Source: Wenzhouxiangella sp042310355 (lineage in GTDB: Bacteria > Pseudomonadota > Gammaproteobacteria > Xanthomonadales > Wenzhouxiangellaceae). Taken from it: 64,000 nt of DNA. The notes below the pieces were generated by a model, which searched no databases, was not told the DNA's origin, and saw only the letters and a list, made by a program, of their open reading frames with translations. The DNA is taken from NCBI RefSeq assembly GCF_042310355.1, contig NZ_JBHJMR010000001.1, positions 620,001-684,000 of the forward strand, read 5' to 3'. Below are positions 1-8,117 of this stretch, piece by piece. The position numbers were made by a program, and so were the translations under genes. The number at the start of each line of letters is the position of its first letter. Positions within the stretch are counted from its first letter, which is position 1.

Positions 1-1887
1 GGCGTCTGGGTCGGGACGCGTACCGGGCTGAACCGGATCGAGGGCGATCGCGTCACGCAGCCCTTCGAGACCTCCCTGGCCACGTTGTCTGCCTTGCTGG
101 CCGAGAACGATCGGCTGTGGATCGGCTCCGTGGACGGGCTCTTCATGGCGCATCAGGGGCGGCTCGAGCCGGTGCCGATGCCGCAGGGGGAGGCGCCGGG
201 GCATATCCTGATGCTGCGTCGCGACAGCAGCGGCCGCCTGTGGGTCGGCTCGGACAGCCACGGCCTGCATTATCTCGACCCGGGCAGCGGCCGGCTCGAG
301 CCCGCGCCTTTCGTCGAGCGCCTGCCGAGTCGGGCGGTCTACGACCTGGAAGAGTTTCCGGAAGGCGTGCTGTGGTTTGCCACCAGCCGGGGTCTCGTGC
401 GGGTTGTCGGCGACGAGATCTCGGTTGTCGACTCGCGTCACGGCCTGGTCGAGAATATCGCTTTTTCCATTCGTCGCGATGGGCACGGGAACGTCTGGAC
501 CAGCGGCAACCGCGGCGTCTTCCGCATGCCGCAGGCGCAGCTCGAGGCCGTCGCTGACGGGCGGCGGGCCAGGCTCGAGGTGATGCACTTCGATCAATCC
601 GACGGCATGCCGCGCAGCGAGACCAACGGCGGTTTCCAGTACGCCGTCTGGCGGGATCGTTCCGGTCGCCTCTGGTATCCGACGTCCGAGGGCGCAGCCA
701 TCTTCGATCCCGAAGCGCTGGCCGGGCAAGGAGCCTCGCCGACGGCCTACCTGGCAAGGGCCAGAAATGAGCTCGGTCGCGTCGATCTGGGCGATCTGCT
801 GCAATTGCCGCCGGGTAGCGACTGGTTGCGGTTGCATTACACCGCGCCCGCCTTCCTCTACCCCGACGACATCGAGTTCCGCTACCGCCTGGGCGGTTAC
901 GACGAGGGCTGGTTCGTGACGCCCGAGCGCAGCGCGCTCTATCGGCAGCTTCCGCCGGGCGAATATCGCTTCGAGGTGCAGGCGCGTCTTCCGACCCAGG
1001 GCTGGTCGACGGCTGCGCGGCAGGAAGTCGAGGTCGGACGGTTCTGGTACGAGTACGCGTGGGTGCGGATTCTTGTCGGCGTAATCGCCGCCGCCTTGCT
1101 GCTGGCCCTCGCATACTGGATGATCGTCCGGCGCCAGCGCCGGCAGGCGCGCGAGGCGCAGGCGCAGAAGCTGGAGGCCATCGGCCTGCTGGCCGGCGGC
1201 GTTGCGCATGATTTCAACAATGTGCTCACCGTGATCATGAACGGCATCGAGCTCATGCGCATGAAGCTGCCGATCGACTCGACGGCGCACGAGGATGCCG
1301 ATCGAATGATGACGGCTTCCGAGCGCGCGGCCGGCCTGACGCGCCAGCTGTTGACCTTTGCCCGACGCCAGCAGGCCGAGCCGGACTGGCTCGATCTCGG
1401 CCGGGAGCTGGAAAGCGCACGGGAGTTTCTCGCGCCGGTCATTCCCAGCCGGATCCAGCTTTGCCTGGAAACCGAGTCGCGACTGGGCTATTGCCTGATC
1501 GATAGCGTTCAGTTCCAGCAGGTGCTGATGAACCTGATCATCAATGCACGCGACGCCATGGGGGGCAGTGGTCGTATCCGGGTGCGGGCCCGGACTGCGG
1601 ACGCGCAAACGCTGCGTCGGGCGGGGCTGCCGGCAAGCCGGCATCATGTCTGCATCGAGGTTTCCGACACGGGCCCCGGAGTGCAGGCGGGCGATGAACG
1701 CCGCGTCTTCGAACCGTTCTTCACCACCAAGGCGGGCGCACTCGGCACCGGCCTCGGGCTGGCGGTCGTGCACGGCATCGTCGATCAGGCCGGAGGCTGG
1801 ATCGGCGTGCGGTCCACACCGGGGCAGGGTGCGACCTTCACCGTGGTCCTGCCGGTGGTCTTCGAACTCGCCGACCCGGATCACTGA
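1..1887 (+). CDS. Propeller-type sensor histidine kinase, 5' end outside the window
   Basis: This is the C-terminal part of a membrane sensor kinase. The reading frame is open from base 1, so the TTG at 85 is not the true start. About six two-component-regulator propeller repeats are visible, for example RLWIGSVDGL, RLWVGSDSHGL and RLWYPTSEG. A Y_Y_Y-like beta domain follows (FRYRLGGYDEGW), then one transmembrane helix (around base 1065-1125) and a histidine kinase core. The core has an H-box (GGVAHDFNNVL), N-box (NLIINARDAM), G1 (DTGPGV) and G2 (GTGLGLAVV). The propeller is presumably periplasmic and senses a ligand. The protein ends shortly after the ATPase domain, with no receiver domain, so its response regulator must lie elsewhere. 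The ligand is unknown. Confidence 0.9.
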   Translation, partial: GVWVGTRTGLNRIEGDRVTQPFETSLATLSALLAENDRLWIGSVDGLFMAHQGRLEPVPMPQGEAPGHILMLRRDSSGRLWVGSDSHGLHYLDPGSGRLEPAPFVERLPSRAVYDLEEFPEGVLWFATSRGLVRVVGDEISVVDSRHGLVENIAFSIRRDGHGNVWTSGNRGVFRMPQAQLEAVADGRRARLEVMHFDQSDGMPRSETNGGFQYAVWRDRSGRLWYPTSEGAAIFDPEALAGQGASPTAYLARARNELGRVDLGDLLQLPPGSDWLRLHYTAPAFLYPDDIEFRYRLGGYDEGWFVTPERSALYRQLPPGEYRFEVQARLPTQGWSTAARQEVEVGRFWYEYAWVRILVGVIAAALLLALAYWMIVRRQRRQAREAQAQKLEAIGLLAGGVAHDFNNVLTVIMNGIELMRMKLPIDSTAHEDADRMMTASERAAGLTRQLLTFARRQQAEPDWLDLGRELESAREFLAPVIPSRIQLCLETESRLGYCLIDSVQFQQVLMNLIINARDAMGGSGRIRVRARTADAQTLRRAGLPASRHHVCIEVSDTGPGVQAGDERRVFEPFFTTKAGALGTGLGLAVVHGIVDQAGGWIGVRSTPGQGATFTVVLPVVFELADPDH

Positions 1888-1984
1888 ATGCAATCTACAT
1901 TGCCGCTGGGTTGATACCATGCAAACCCGATCCCGGGATGGGATAATGACGCAATGAAACTTTCAGCGACAGGAGCCTGATCTC

Positions 1985-2989
1985 GTGACCGAGGCCGGAC
2001 GCATTCCGATCGCCGTCAAGAGCGGTGAGAAAATCCGCAAGCCGCAGGGCTTTACCGCGATTCGTGACGGTATCAAGGCCAGGGCCGGGGCCGAACCGGC
2101 GCCGATCGGCCGCAAGCCGTCGTGGCTGCGCGCCAAACTGCCGCAGGGCGGCAAGTACGAACAAGTGCGGCGCAACGTCAACGAGCACCGCCTGGCCACC
2201 GTCTGCCAGGAATCGAAGTGCCCCAATATCGGGGAATGCTGGACGGCCGGCGTGGCCACCATCATGCTGATGGGCGACGTGTGCACGCGCGCGTGCCGAT
2301 TCTGCTCGGTCGACACCGGCAATCCGCGCGGCTGGCTCGACCCGGAGGAACCGGCCAATTCGGCCGAGTCGGTCCGCATCATGGATCTCAAGTACGTGGT
2401 GCTGACCTCGGTCGACCGCGATGATCTCGACGACGGCGGCGCGCGGCACTATGCCGACTGCGTGCGTGAAATCAAGAAGGTCAATCCGCAAACGGCCGTC
2501 GAGGCGCTCACGCCCGATTTCCAGGGCCGCCTGCACGATGTCGAAACCGTGGTCGACTCCGGGCTCGAGGTCTTCGCGCAGAACGTCGAGACGGTGCGTC
2601 GTCTCACCCATCCGGTGCGCGACCCCCGCGCCGGGTACGAGCAGACCCTGAAGGTGCTCGAGCACGCCAAGAAGCACAACCCGAAGGTGCTGACCAAGAC
2701 CAGCCTGATGCTGGGCCTGGGCGAGACCAACGAGGAAGTCATCGAGACGATGGACGACCTGCGCCGCATCGGCGTGGACATCGTCACCTTCGGCCAGTAC
2801 CTCCGCCCGACGGTCAACCACTTGCCGGTCGATCGTTTCGTGCCGCCCGAGGAGTTTCGCGAACTGCGCGAGATCGGCCTGGAGAAAGGCTTCATGGAAG
2901 TCGTTTCGGGGCCGCTGGTGCGTTCGAGCTACCGCGCCGACCGCGTGTTCGAGAAGAACAACTGCGGCATCGATACCGACGTCGCCTGA
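1985..2989 (+). CDS. lipA: Lipoyl synthase LipA
   Basis: A radical-SAM enzyme that inserts two sulfur atoms into protein-bound octanoyl groups to make the lipoyl cofactor. The product is 334 aa, full length for the family. It has the LipA-specific auxiliary cluster motif CQESKCPNIGEC, the radical-SAM motif CTRACRFC and the C-terminal RSSYRAD cluster-ligand motif. The start is GTG, preceded by AGGAG about 9 nt upstream. lipB, its usual upstream partner, is not seen here, so octanoyl transfer must be encoded elsewhere. Confidence 0.97.
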   Translation: MTEAGRIPIAVKSGEKIRKPQGFTAIRDGIKARAGAEPAPIGRKPSWLRAKLPQGGKYEQVRRNVNEHRLATVCQESKCPNIGECWTAGVATIMLMGDVCTRACRFCSVDTGNPRGWLDPEEPANSAESVRIMDLKYVVLTSVDRDDLDDGGARHYADCVREIKKVNPQTAVEALTPDFQGRLHDVETVVDSGLEVFAQNVETVRRLTHPVRDPRAGYEQTLKVLEHAKKHNPKVLTKTSLMLGLGETNEEVIETMDDLRRIGVDIVTFGQYLRPTVNHLPVDRFVPPEEFRELREIGLEKGFMEVVSGPLVRSSYRADRVFEKNNCGIDTDVA

Positions 2990-2998
2990 GTCCGGGCC

Positions 2999-3373
2999 GT
3001 GGCCGGCAGTTTCACCGGACAGACGCGCGATCGCTACCTGGAGCGCCTGGCCGCGCTGCTCGATCGCATGCGCGTGCAGCGGCGCACGCTCACTTATCTC
3101 GAAGTCGCCGATGCGCTGGCGGTTCCGGCGCCCAAGCGAATCCACAAGACCGCCCGCCTTGTCGAGCTGCTGCTCAAGCAGGATTTCGAAGCCGGTCGGC
3201 CGATTCGCGCTGCCCTGGTGACCAGCCGCGCCCGTCCGGGGCTGCCGGCAGAAGGCTTTTTTGAACGCGCGCGGCGGCTCGGTCTCTATGCCGGCGGTGA
3301 CCCCGTGGCCTTTCACGCGGCCCTGCTCGAGCGCCTGTTCTGCGCTGACGGTTCAGGACAGGGGTCTGGTTGA
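2999..3373 (+). CDS. Small conserved-type protein of unknown function
   Basis: A 124-aa protein starting at GTG only 9 nt after the lipA stop, so it is probably cotranscribed with lipA. I do not recognise a named family. The first two thirds look helical. The stretch from RTLTYLEVADAL to KTARLVELLLKQDF resembles a small winged-helix or initiator-type fold, followed by a basic segment. There is no signal peptide and no membrane segment. Codon use matches the neighbours, which supports a real gene. A regulatory or nucleic-acid-binding role is only a guess from the basic, helical character. Confidence 0.7.
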   Translation: MAGSFTGQTRDRYLERLAALLDRMRVQRRTLTYLEVADALAVPAPKRIHKTARLVELLLKQDFEAGRPIRAALVTSRARPGLPAEGFFERARRLGLYAGGDPVAFHAALLERLFCADGSGQGSG

Positions 3374-3500
3374 CGCTGCGACGCCGGGGGCGAGCGGCCA
3401 TTTTTCAGCGTGCCCGATTTGTGGCACACTTTCCGCGGCGGGCATTGTCCGGCAGGAATCGAAACAGGCTCCTGTTCCGACTGCAGAAAAAGGGGGTGTC

Positions 3501-4733
3501 ATGTCGCCAGAACAACTGCTTCAGCGATTACCCAAGATGATGAAGTCCGGTGCCGCCGGCGGCCGTGGCGGGCTCGTGCTGCTGCGATTCGATCGGGCGG
3601 AGTCGCTGCGGAATCAACTGGGTTTTACCGGGCTGTCGACCCTGTGCGCGCGGCTGGAAGCGCGCATTGCCGAGCATCTCGACGAACGGCACTTTTCGGT
3701 CCGTTTCGACTGGACCAGCCTACTGATCGCCATCCCCGCCACCGCGGGTGAGGCCTTCCATGAAACCGTGGCGGCGCTTTTCTCCGAGCTGACCGATGCG
3801 ACCTACGAAGTGGGCGACGACGACATCGCCCTGACCGTCACTCTGTCCTACGCCCGCTTCGATCATCGTTTTACCGGGGTCGATGAGCTCCTGCTGTCGC
3901 TGTTTCGTCGGGCCGATTCGGTCGAGGCGGATGGCGGCAACGCCATGGCCGAGGTCCGGCCCGGAATTTCGCTCAGCCAGGCGCTGGGTTCCGGCGATCA
4001 TATGCTCGGGCTTCTGATGGAAGCCTTGCGCACCGACGGCATGCGGGTCGTTTTCCAGCCCCTGCTGGCCACCAGCGGCGCGGATGCGACGGAGAGTTAC
4101 CAGATGCTGCCGCGGCTTCCGGCCGGCGACGGCAAGCTGATTACCGCCGCCGAGTTCCTGCCGCGGGCGCGCGAGGCCAAACTGTTGCCGGTCATTGATC
4201 GGTGGATGACCGTGCACGCCATGCAGTTGCTCCGGGGACCACTCAGTGCGCGCGAGGTCCGGTTGTTCATCAACCAGTCCGAGGCCTTGCTGGCCGACGC
4301 CGAACGCCGCGACTGGCTGCGCGATCATCTCGACGCCGACCGCGCGCTGGCCAGTCGCATTGTCCTGGAAGTGCCGCTGGAAGACGCCATGTCGCACCTG
4401 CGCGGCGCGCGCCAGCTGTTCGAGCTTTCCAGGGACTACGGCGTCGGCATCTGTCTTTCCCACGTCGACGAGCACAGCCGCTGGGAGTTGCTCAGCAGCG
4501 ATCTCGCGCCCCGGTTCGTTCGGATGGCGGCCGGTTTCGTGTCGCGGCTCGCCAGTGAGCCGTCGCTGCAGGAGCGCTTCATGGACCTGTCCGAACCCGT
4601 GCGCGAGCAAGGCACGCGGATCATCATGCCGATGATCAAGGATTCGCAGACCGCCGCGAGCATGTGGCGGTCGGGTGCCGATTTCATGCAGGGCAACATG
4701 ATCCAGGCGCCGGAGGATTCGATCGCGGTTTAG
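3501..4733 (+). CDS. Degenerate GGDEF/EAL protein, FimX-like c-di-GMP receptor candidate
   Basis: A 410-aa cytoplasmic protein. I start it at ATG 3501, preceded by AGGGGGTG; the frame stays open upstream to 3261 but that part does not look coding. Residues about 15-160 look like a decayed GGDEF domain without the GGDEF motif. Residues about 175-405 are EAL-like (RVVFQPLLA), but the catalytic ExLxR position reads YQMLPR and the DDFGTGYSS loop is replaced by HVDEHSRW, so phosphodiesterase activity is unlikely. The C-terminal FMQGNMIQ resembles the QGNFIQ of FimX, a c-di-GMP receptor acting on type IV pili. FimX identity is an inference from these motifs; no pil genes are in the window. Confidence 0.75.
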   Translation: MSPEQLLQRLPKMMKSGAAGGRGGLVLLRFDRAESLRNQLGFTGLSTLCARLEARIAEHLDERHFSVRFDWTSLLIAIPATAGEAFHETVAALFSELTDATYEVGDDDIALTVTLSYARFDHRFTGVDELLLSLFRRADSVEADGGNAMAEVRPGISLSQALGSGDHMLGLLMEALRTDGMRVVFQPLLATSGADATESYQMLPRLPAGDGKLITAAEFLPRAREAKLLPVIDRWMTVHAMQLLRGPLSAREVRLFINQSEALLADAERRDWLRDHLDADRALASRIVLEVPLEDAMSHLRGARQLFELSRDYGVGICLSHVDEHSRWELLSSDLAPRFVRMAAGFVSRLASEPSLQERFMDLSEPVREQGTRIIMPMIKDSQTAASMWRSGADFMQGNMIQAPEDSIAV

Positions 4734-4773
4734 GGGGTAGGGATTGGCTGAATCGCGAACTGTAGCCTGATCA

Positions 4774-4803
4774 TTAAAAAACCCCGCTCGAGGCGGGGTT
4801 TCT
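4774..4803 (-). terminator. Rho-independent terminator of tRNA-Ser
   Basis: An 8-bp stem (AACCCCGC/GCGGGGTT, loop TCGA) at 4780-4800. Read on the minus strand it is followed by a run of six Ts, exactly as expected just after the tRNA-Ser 3' end. It may also stop plus-strand transcription from the FimX-like gene, where TTTCTC follows. Confidence 0.85.
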
Positions 4804-4809
4804 CAATGA

Positions 4810-4902
4810 TGGCGGAGAGGGAGGGATTCGAACCCTCGAAGAGGCTATAAACCCCTTACTCCCTTAGCAGGGGAGCGCCTTCAGCCACTCGGCCACCTCT
4901 CC
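4810..4902 (-). tRNA. tRNA-Ser(GCT)
   Basis: A class II tRNA of 93 nt including an encoded CCA end. The acceptor stem GGAGAGG pairs with CCTCTCC. The anticodon loop is CTGCTAA (anticodon GCT, reads AGC/AGU). A long variable arm is present and the T-loop is TTCGAAT. A truncated second copy lies upstream at 5058-5135. Confidence 0.96.
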
Positions 4903-4911
4903 GTAAACCTG

Positions 4912-4938
4912 ATTGTAACCGCCGCATGCATGCGGCAA
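4912..4938 (-). promoter_or_regulatory. Putative tRNA-Ser promoter with an internal perfect palindrome
   Basis: On the minus strand, TTGCCG and TACAAT lie 15 nt apart, with TACAAT ending 10 nt upstream of the mature tRNA 5' end. Between them lies the perfect 16-bp palindrome GCCGCATGCATGCGGC (4921-4936). The same arrangement is kept in the duplicate at 5145-5171. The spacer is shorter than ideal, so the -35 assignment is uncertain. Confidence 0.5.
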
Positions 4939-5057
4939 TTCTTGCAGTGTCGACCCGGGCGGTCCTGTCGGACCGCGAGAGGTCGGGATTACTGCGCGAC
5001 CTTCGGCCGCTTGCCCTTCGGGCTCGCCTGTCGGCTCGTGAGCTCGCTGGCGCTCGG

Positions 5058-5135
5058 TTCGAACCCTCGAAGAGGCTATAAAAACCCCTTACTCCCTTAG
5101 CAGGGGAGCGCCTTCAGCCACTCGGCCACCTCTCC
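5058..5135 (-). pseudogene. Truncated tRNA-Ser(GCT) copy
   Basis: This repeats the intact tRNA-Ser from its 5' end through the T-loop, with two extra A/T pairs in the variable arm, and then diverges. The 3' side of the T-stem and the acceptor 3' strand are missing (the sequence becomes CCGAGCGCC instead of CCCTCTCCGCCA), so no functional cloverleaf can form. It keeps the upstream promoter-like region, so a fragment may still be transcribed. Confidence 0.85.
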
Positions 5136-5338
5136 TTAAACCTGATTGTAGCCGCCGCATGCATGCGGCAATTCCTAGGATTATTGACCCGGGTCAGCAT
5201 TGTAACGCAAGCTTTCTCGCGCTGCTGTCGACCGGAGCGCGAAAGGATAGCGGCAAATGGCTTTCGGGTAAACCCCGGCGCGTTCGGATTTTCGCGCTAG
5301 AATACTTTTTCTTTGAGCCGTATTCGCAAGGAGAATTT

Positions 5339-5944
5339 GTGGAAGGCAATGGCAAGGCGGCGCCGAAGCGTTCGACGCGCAGCATCGATTTTTTCAGGGG
5401 CTTCCTGCGCTCTCCCGAGCAGGTCGGATCGATCATTCCCAGTTCGCGGTTTCTCGAACGCCGGATTATCAATACGTCCGGTGTCGCGTCCGCGCGCACC
5501 GTGGTTGAGCTGGGGCCGGGCACCGGCGGCACGACCCGCGCCATTCTCGCCGCACTGCCCGACGATGCGCGTTTGCTGACCATCGAGCTCGATCCTCAGT
5601 TCTCCTCGATCCTCGAGGGGATCGGCGATTCCCGCCTGATTCCGCATACGGGCAGTGCCGCGGACATGGCCGACATTCTCGCCGAGCACGGGCTGGACGC
5701 GCCGGACGTGGTCATCTCCGGGATTCCGTTCTCCACCATGCCGCGCGAGATCGGGCTGGCCATCATCGCGGCGATTCGCGACAACCTGGCTCCGGGCGGA
5801 CGCTTCGTCGCGTACCAGTTCCGCGGTGCGGTCGGACGCCTGGGCAAGGAAATCATGGGCGAGCCGGACGTGGAGATGGAGGTGCTCAATATCCCGCCGA
5901 TGCGCTTTTATACCTGGCAAACCGAGGCTTCAGGCGACCGGTGA
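5339..5944 (+). CDS. Phospholipid N-methyltransferase-like SAM methyltransferase
   Basis: A 201-aa class I SAM-dependent methyltransferase. I start it at GTG 5339, preceded by AAGGAG; the frame is open further upstream into the tRNA duplicate but has no ribosome site there. Motif I is VELGPGTGGTT (residue ~60) and the acidic ribose-binding loop is LTIELD. The N-terminal pattern FFRGFLRSPEQVGSIIPSS is characteristic of the PmtA-like family that methylates phosphatidylethanolamine, related to rRNA adenine dimethylases. Its last 15 bases overlap the convergent mgtE gene. The substrate is inferred from family resemblance only. Confidence 0.8.
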   Translation: MEGNGKAAPKRSTRSIDFFRGFLRSPEQVGSIIPSSRFLERRIINTSGVASARTVVELGPGTGGTTRAILAALPDDARLLTIELDPQFSSILEGIGDSRLIPHTGSAADMADILAEHGLDAPDVVISGIPFSTMPREIGLAIIAAIRDNLAPGGRFVAYQFRGAVGRLGKEIMGEPDVEMEVLNIPPMRFYTWQTEASGDR

Positions 5945-7300
5945 CGGCAGGCTGAGCACGGCGCTGGCGATCGAGAAGTAGATCAGGATCCCGCCGACGT
6001 CGGCCACCGAGGTGATCAGCGGGGTGCTGGCGGTGGCCGGATCCAGGTTCAGGCGCTGCAGCAGGAAGGGCAGCAGCACGCCGATCATGCCGCCCATGAT
6101 GACCACCGCGAACATCGACAGGCCGACCACCAGGGCCAGTTCCTGGCCGATTTCTGTCCCGCCCCGCCAGGCGCCGATGAGCGCGACCGCGCTTGCCATG
6201 GTCAGGCCAAGCATCACGGCTACAGACAACTCCTTGCCCCACATTTTCAGCCAGTCCGTGGCGGCGACGTCTCCGGTTGCCAGGGCGCGCACCATCAGCG
6301 TGGCGGACTGGCTTCCGGCGTTACCGCTTCCGGCGATGATCATCGGCAGGAAGAACACCAGGCCGATCACCGCTTCGATCGACTGCTCGTAGAAGGAGAT
6401 GGCCAGGCCGCTGAACAGGTTGACGATGACCAGCACCATCAGCCAGCCGATTCGCTTGCGGTAGAGAAAGGTCGGACTGGCCTCGCGCATCGAAATGTTC
6501 AGCCGTCCGCTGCCGCCGAACTTGTGGAAGTCCTCGGTAATTTCGGCCTCGGCCACGTCCATGATGTCGTCGACCGTCACGATGCCGAGCAGAACGCCCC
6601 CGCGGTCGGTCACGGGCAGGGTGCTGATGTCGTAGTGCTGGATGGTCTGGACGGCTTGCTCGCGGTCGGCGTCGGCCTCGATGTGGATGACATCGTCGTC
6701 CATCAGGACCTCGACGCGGGCATCCTGCCGGGCCAGGATGAAGTCTTTCAGGCGGATGGCGTCGAGCAGTTTGCCGCCCTTGTCGGTGACGAACACATAG
6801 TTGACGGTTTCGCCCCGGTGCGCCTCGTGCCGGATATGGTCGAGCGCCCGGTTCACGCTCCACTCGGGGCGGACCGATACATAACGCGTGGTCATCAATC
6901 GCCCGACCGACTCCTCCGGGTAGCCGAGAAGCTTCAGCGACTGATTGAGGTCGTCCGGGCCGAGCAGCTTGAGAAATCCCTCGAGTTCGGACGGGGCCAG
7001 GCTCTCGAGGAAGGCCGTGCGGTCGTCGGGCACGAGTTCGCGCAGGATGGTTCGGGCCTGATCGGGCTCGAGGTCGCTGATGACCTGTTGCTGGATGCCG
7101 TGGCTGAGGTAGGAGAACGCGCCCGCGCGTCGTTCCCGGGGCAGTGCGAGCAGCACTCGAAGCTGAGTGTCCGCGGGCATCTTCGACATCGCCCCGGCGA
7201 TGTCCTGCACGGCCATTTCCTCGAGCTTGTCCGACATCTCGCGCTCGCGGCCGAGCCTGTACAGGGTGAGCAGTTCGACGCTTGCGCCCTTGTCCGACAT
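5930..7300 (-). CDS. mgtE: Magnesium transporter MgtE
   Basis: A 456-aa Mg2+ channel/transporter of the inner membrane. It has an N-terminal helical domain (residues ~30-130), two CBS domains (~135-255, including the LMTTRYVSV and LPVTDRGGVLLGIV cores) and five transmembrane helices (~285-450) with the pore-region motif LPMIIAGSGNAGSQS. The family gates by Mg2+ binding between the N and CBS domains. It is a single gene with its own promoter, divergent from the rpsF operon and convergent with the methyltransferase. Confidence 0.96.
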   Translation of the reverse strand: MSDKGASVELLTLYRLGREREMSDKLEEMAVQDIAGAMSKMPADTQLRVLLALPRERRAGAFSYLSHGIQQQVISDLEPDQARTILRELVPDDRTAFLESLAPSELEGFLKLLGPDDLNQSLKLLGYPEESVGRLMTTRYVSVRPEWSVNRALDHIRHEAHRGETVNYVFVTDKGGKLLDAIRLKDFILARQDARVEVLMDDDVIHIEADADREQAVQTIQHYDISTLPVTDRGGVLLGIVTVDDIMDVAEAEITEDFHKFGGSGRLNISMREASPTFLYRKRIGWLMVLVIVNLFSGLAISFYEQSIEAVIGLVFFLPMIIAGSGNAGSQSATLMVRALATGDVAATDWLKMWGKELSVAVMLGLTMASAVALIGAWRGGTEIGQELALVVGLSMFAVVIMGGMIGVLLPFLLQRLNLDPATASTPLITSVADVGGILIYFSIASAVLSLPSPVA

Positions 7301-7391
7301 GGCTCGAGTCCCTCTGTGTGCGGTGGCTTCCTGTGGTGGGCGTGCGAGCCAGGTGAAACCACTCGCTGCCCGGGCAATCGGCGCTTTCGCG

Positions 7392-7419
7392 AGTATATCG
7401 GCGGCCGTTTCGCTGTCAA
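7392..7419 (-). promoter_or_regulatory. Sigma70-type promoter of mgtE
   Basis: On the minus strand TTGACA (7419-7414), 16 nt, then TATACT (7397-7392). This near-consensus site gives a leader of roughly 85 nt before the mgtE ATG, which is too short for a known Mg2+ riboswitch. Confidence 0.75.
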
Positions 7420-7440
7420 GCAGTCGGTTGGCGCCAGTGC

Positions 7441-7470
7441 TTGCTCGTGAGCCGGTGGCGGGTATACAAT
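7441..7470 (+). promoter_or_regulatory. Putative promoter of rpsF-rpsR-rplI
   Basis: TTGCTC (7441-7446), 18 nt, TACAAT (7465-7470). It is divergent from the mgtE promoter and gives a leader of about 110 nt before rpsF. Confidence 0.6.
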
Positions 7471-7545
7471 AGCCGGCTTGTCCGCGAGGCGGGCATCCCT
7501 TGCTCCACGGCGACTGCCCGTCAGTCCGTCCGGGGGCTTTGCAGG

Positions 7546-7563
7546 CCGGGGCGAGCGCCCCGG
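7546..7563 (+). promoter_or_regulatory. Leader hairpin upstream of rpsF
   Basis: A perfect 7-bp stem CCGGGGC/GCCCCGG with loop GAGC, ending about 13 nt before the rpsF ribosome site. Ribosomal operons starting with rpsF are often autoregulated by S6:S18 binding the leader. I cannot show that this hairpin matches that motif. Confidence 0.3.
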
Positions 7564-7589
7564 ACTTGGAAATCCACGAGGAGTCGAAA

Positions 7590-8114
7590 ATGCGACATTA
7601 CGAAATCGTTCTCCTGGTCCACCCGGACCAGAGCGAACAAGTGAACGGTATGCTCGAGCGCTACCGCAGCCTGGTCGAGGAAAAAGGCGGCAGCGTCCAC
7701 CGCAGCGAAGACTGGGGTCGCCTTCAGCTGGCCTTTACCATCGCCAAGCTGCACAAGGCGCACTACCTGATGCTCAACATCGAGTGCGATGCCGAGACCC
7801 TGGCCGAACTCGAGAGCATCTTCAAGTTCAATGACGCCATCCTGCGTCACCTCATCGTGCGCAAGGACAAGGCCGAGACCGAGCCTTCGGTCATGCTCAA
7901 GCGCAAGGAAAGCAAGGACGAGCGTGAGAGCAGCGCCCGTCGCGAACGCGCCGACAGCAGCGTTGACGACAAGGATGACGACGACGATTCCGAAGATGGT
8001 TCCGAAGGCGATTCCGAAGCTGATTCCAAAGATGATTCCGACGATGACGACTCGGACAATGCTTCGGACGACAACGATGATCAGCAAGACGATCAGCAAA
8101 AGGTGGAGGGCTGA
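7590..8114 (+). CDS. rpsF: 30S ribosomal protein S6 with long acidic tail
   Basis: A 174-aa S6. I start it at ATG 7590 (MRHYEIVLLV), with GAGGAG 7-12 nt upstream. Residues 1-~100 are the normal S6 fold. After a basic linker (residues ~105-120) the last ~55 residues are almost only Asp, Ser and Glu, ending in a Gln/Asp stretch. E. coli S6 has a short acidic tail extended by RimK; this tail is genetically encoded and much longer. Its DNA carries near-repeats of a 12-nt GATTCCGAAGAT-like unit around 7985-8042, suggesting growth by slippage. It is first in an operon with rpsR and rplI; priB is absent. Confidence 0.95.
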   Translation: MRHYEIVLLVHPDQSEQVNGMLERYRSLVEEKGGSVHRSEDWGRLQLAFTIAKLHKAHYLMLNIECDAETLAELESIFKFNDAILRHLIVRKDKAETEPSVMLKRKESKDERESSARRERADSSVDDKDDDDDSEDGSEGDSEADSKDDSDDDDSDNASDDNDDQQDDQQKVEG

Positions 8115-8117
8115 CCG

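Larger units (their letters stand above)
4827..5192. repeat. Tandem duplication of the tRNA-Ser 5' region
   Basis: The segment 4827-4959 (T-loop, tRNA body and upstream promoter) is repeated at 5058-5192 with an offset of 231-233 nt. Similarity fades after the CAATTC/GACCCGGG block. The 97-nt spacer at about 4961-5057 has no gene. It contains small inverted repeats (GGTCC/GGACC) and a run rich in CTCG. Together with the tRNA and its terminator this accounts for the gene-poor stretch 4734-5338. Confidence 0.85.

Noticed and set aside
85..1887. TTG 85 as the start of the sensor kinase
   Set aside because: The frame is open to base 1 and encodes another propeller repeat (GVWVGTRTGL), so the gene begins outside the window.
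7301..7391. A Mg2+ riboswitch in the mgtE leader
   Set aside because: The promoter predicts a leader of only ~85 nt and I see no M-box-like structure.
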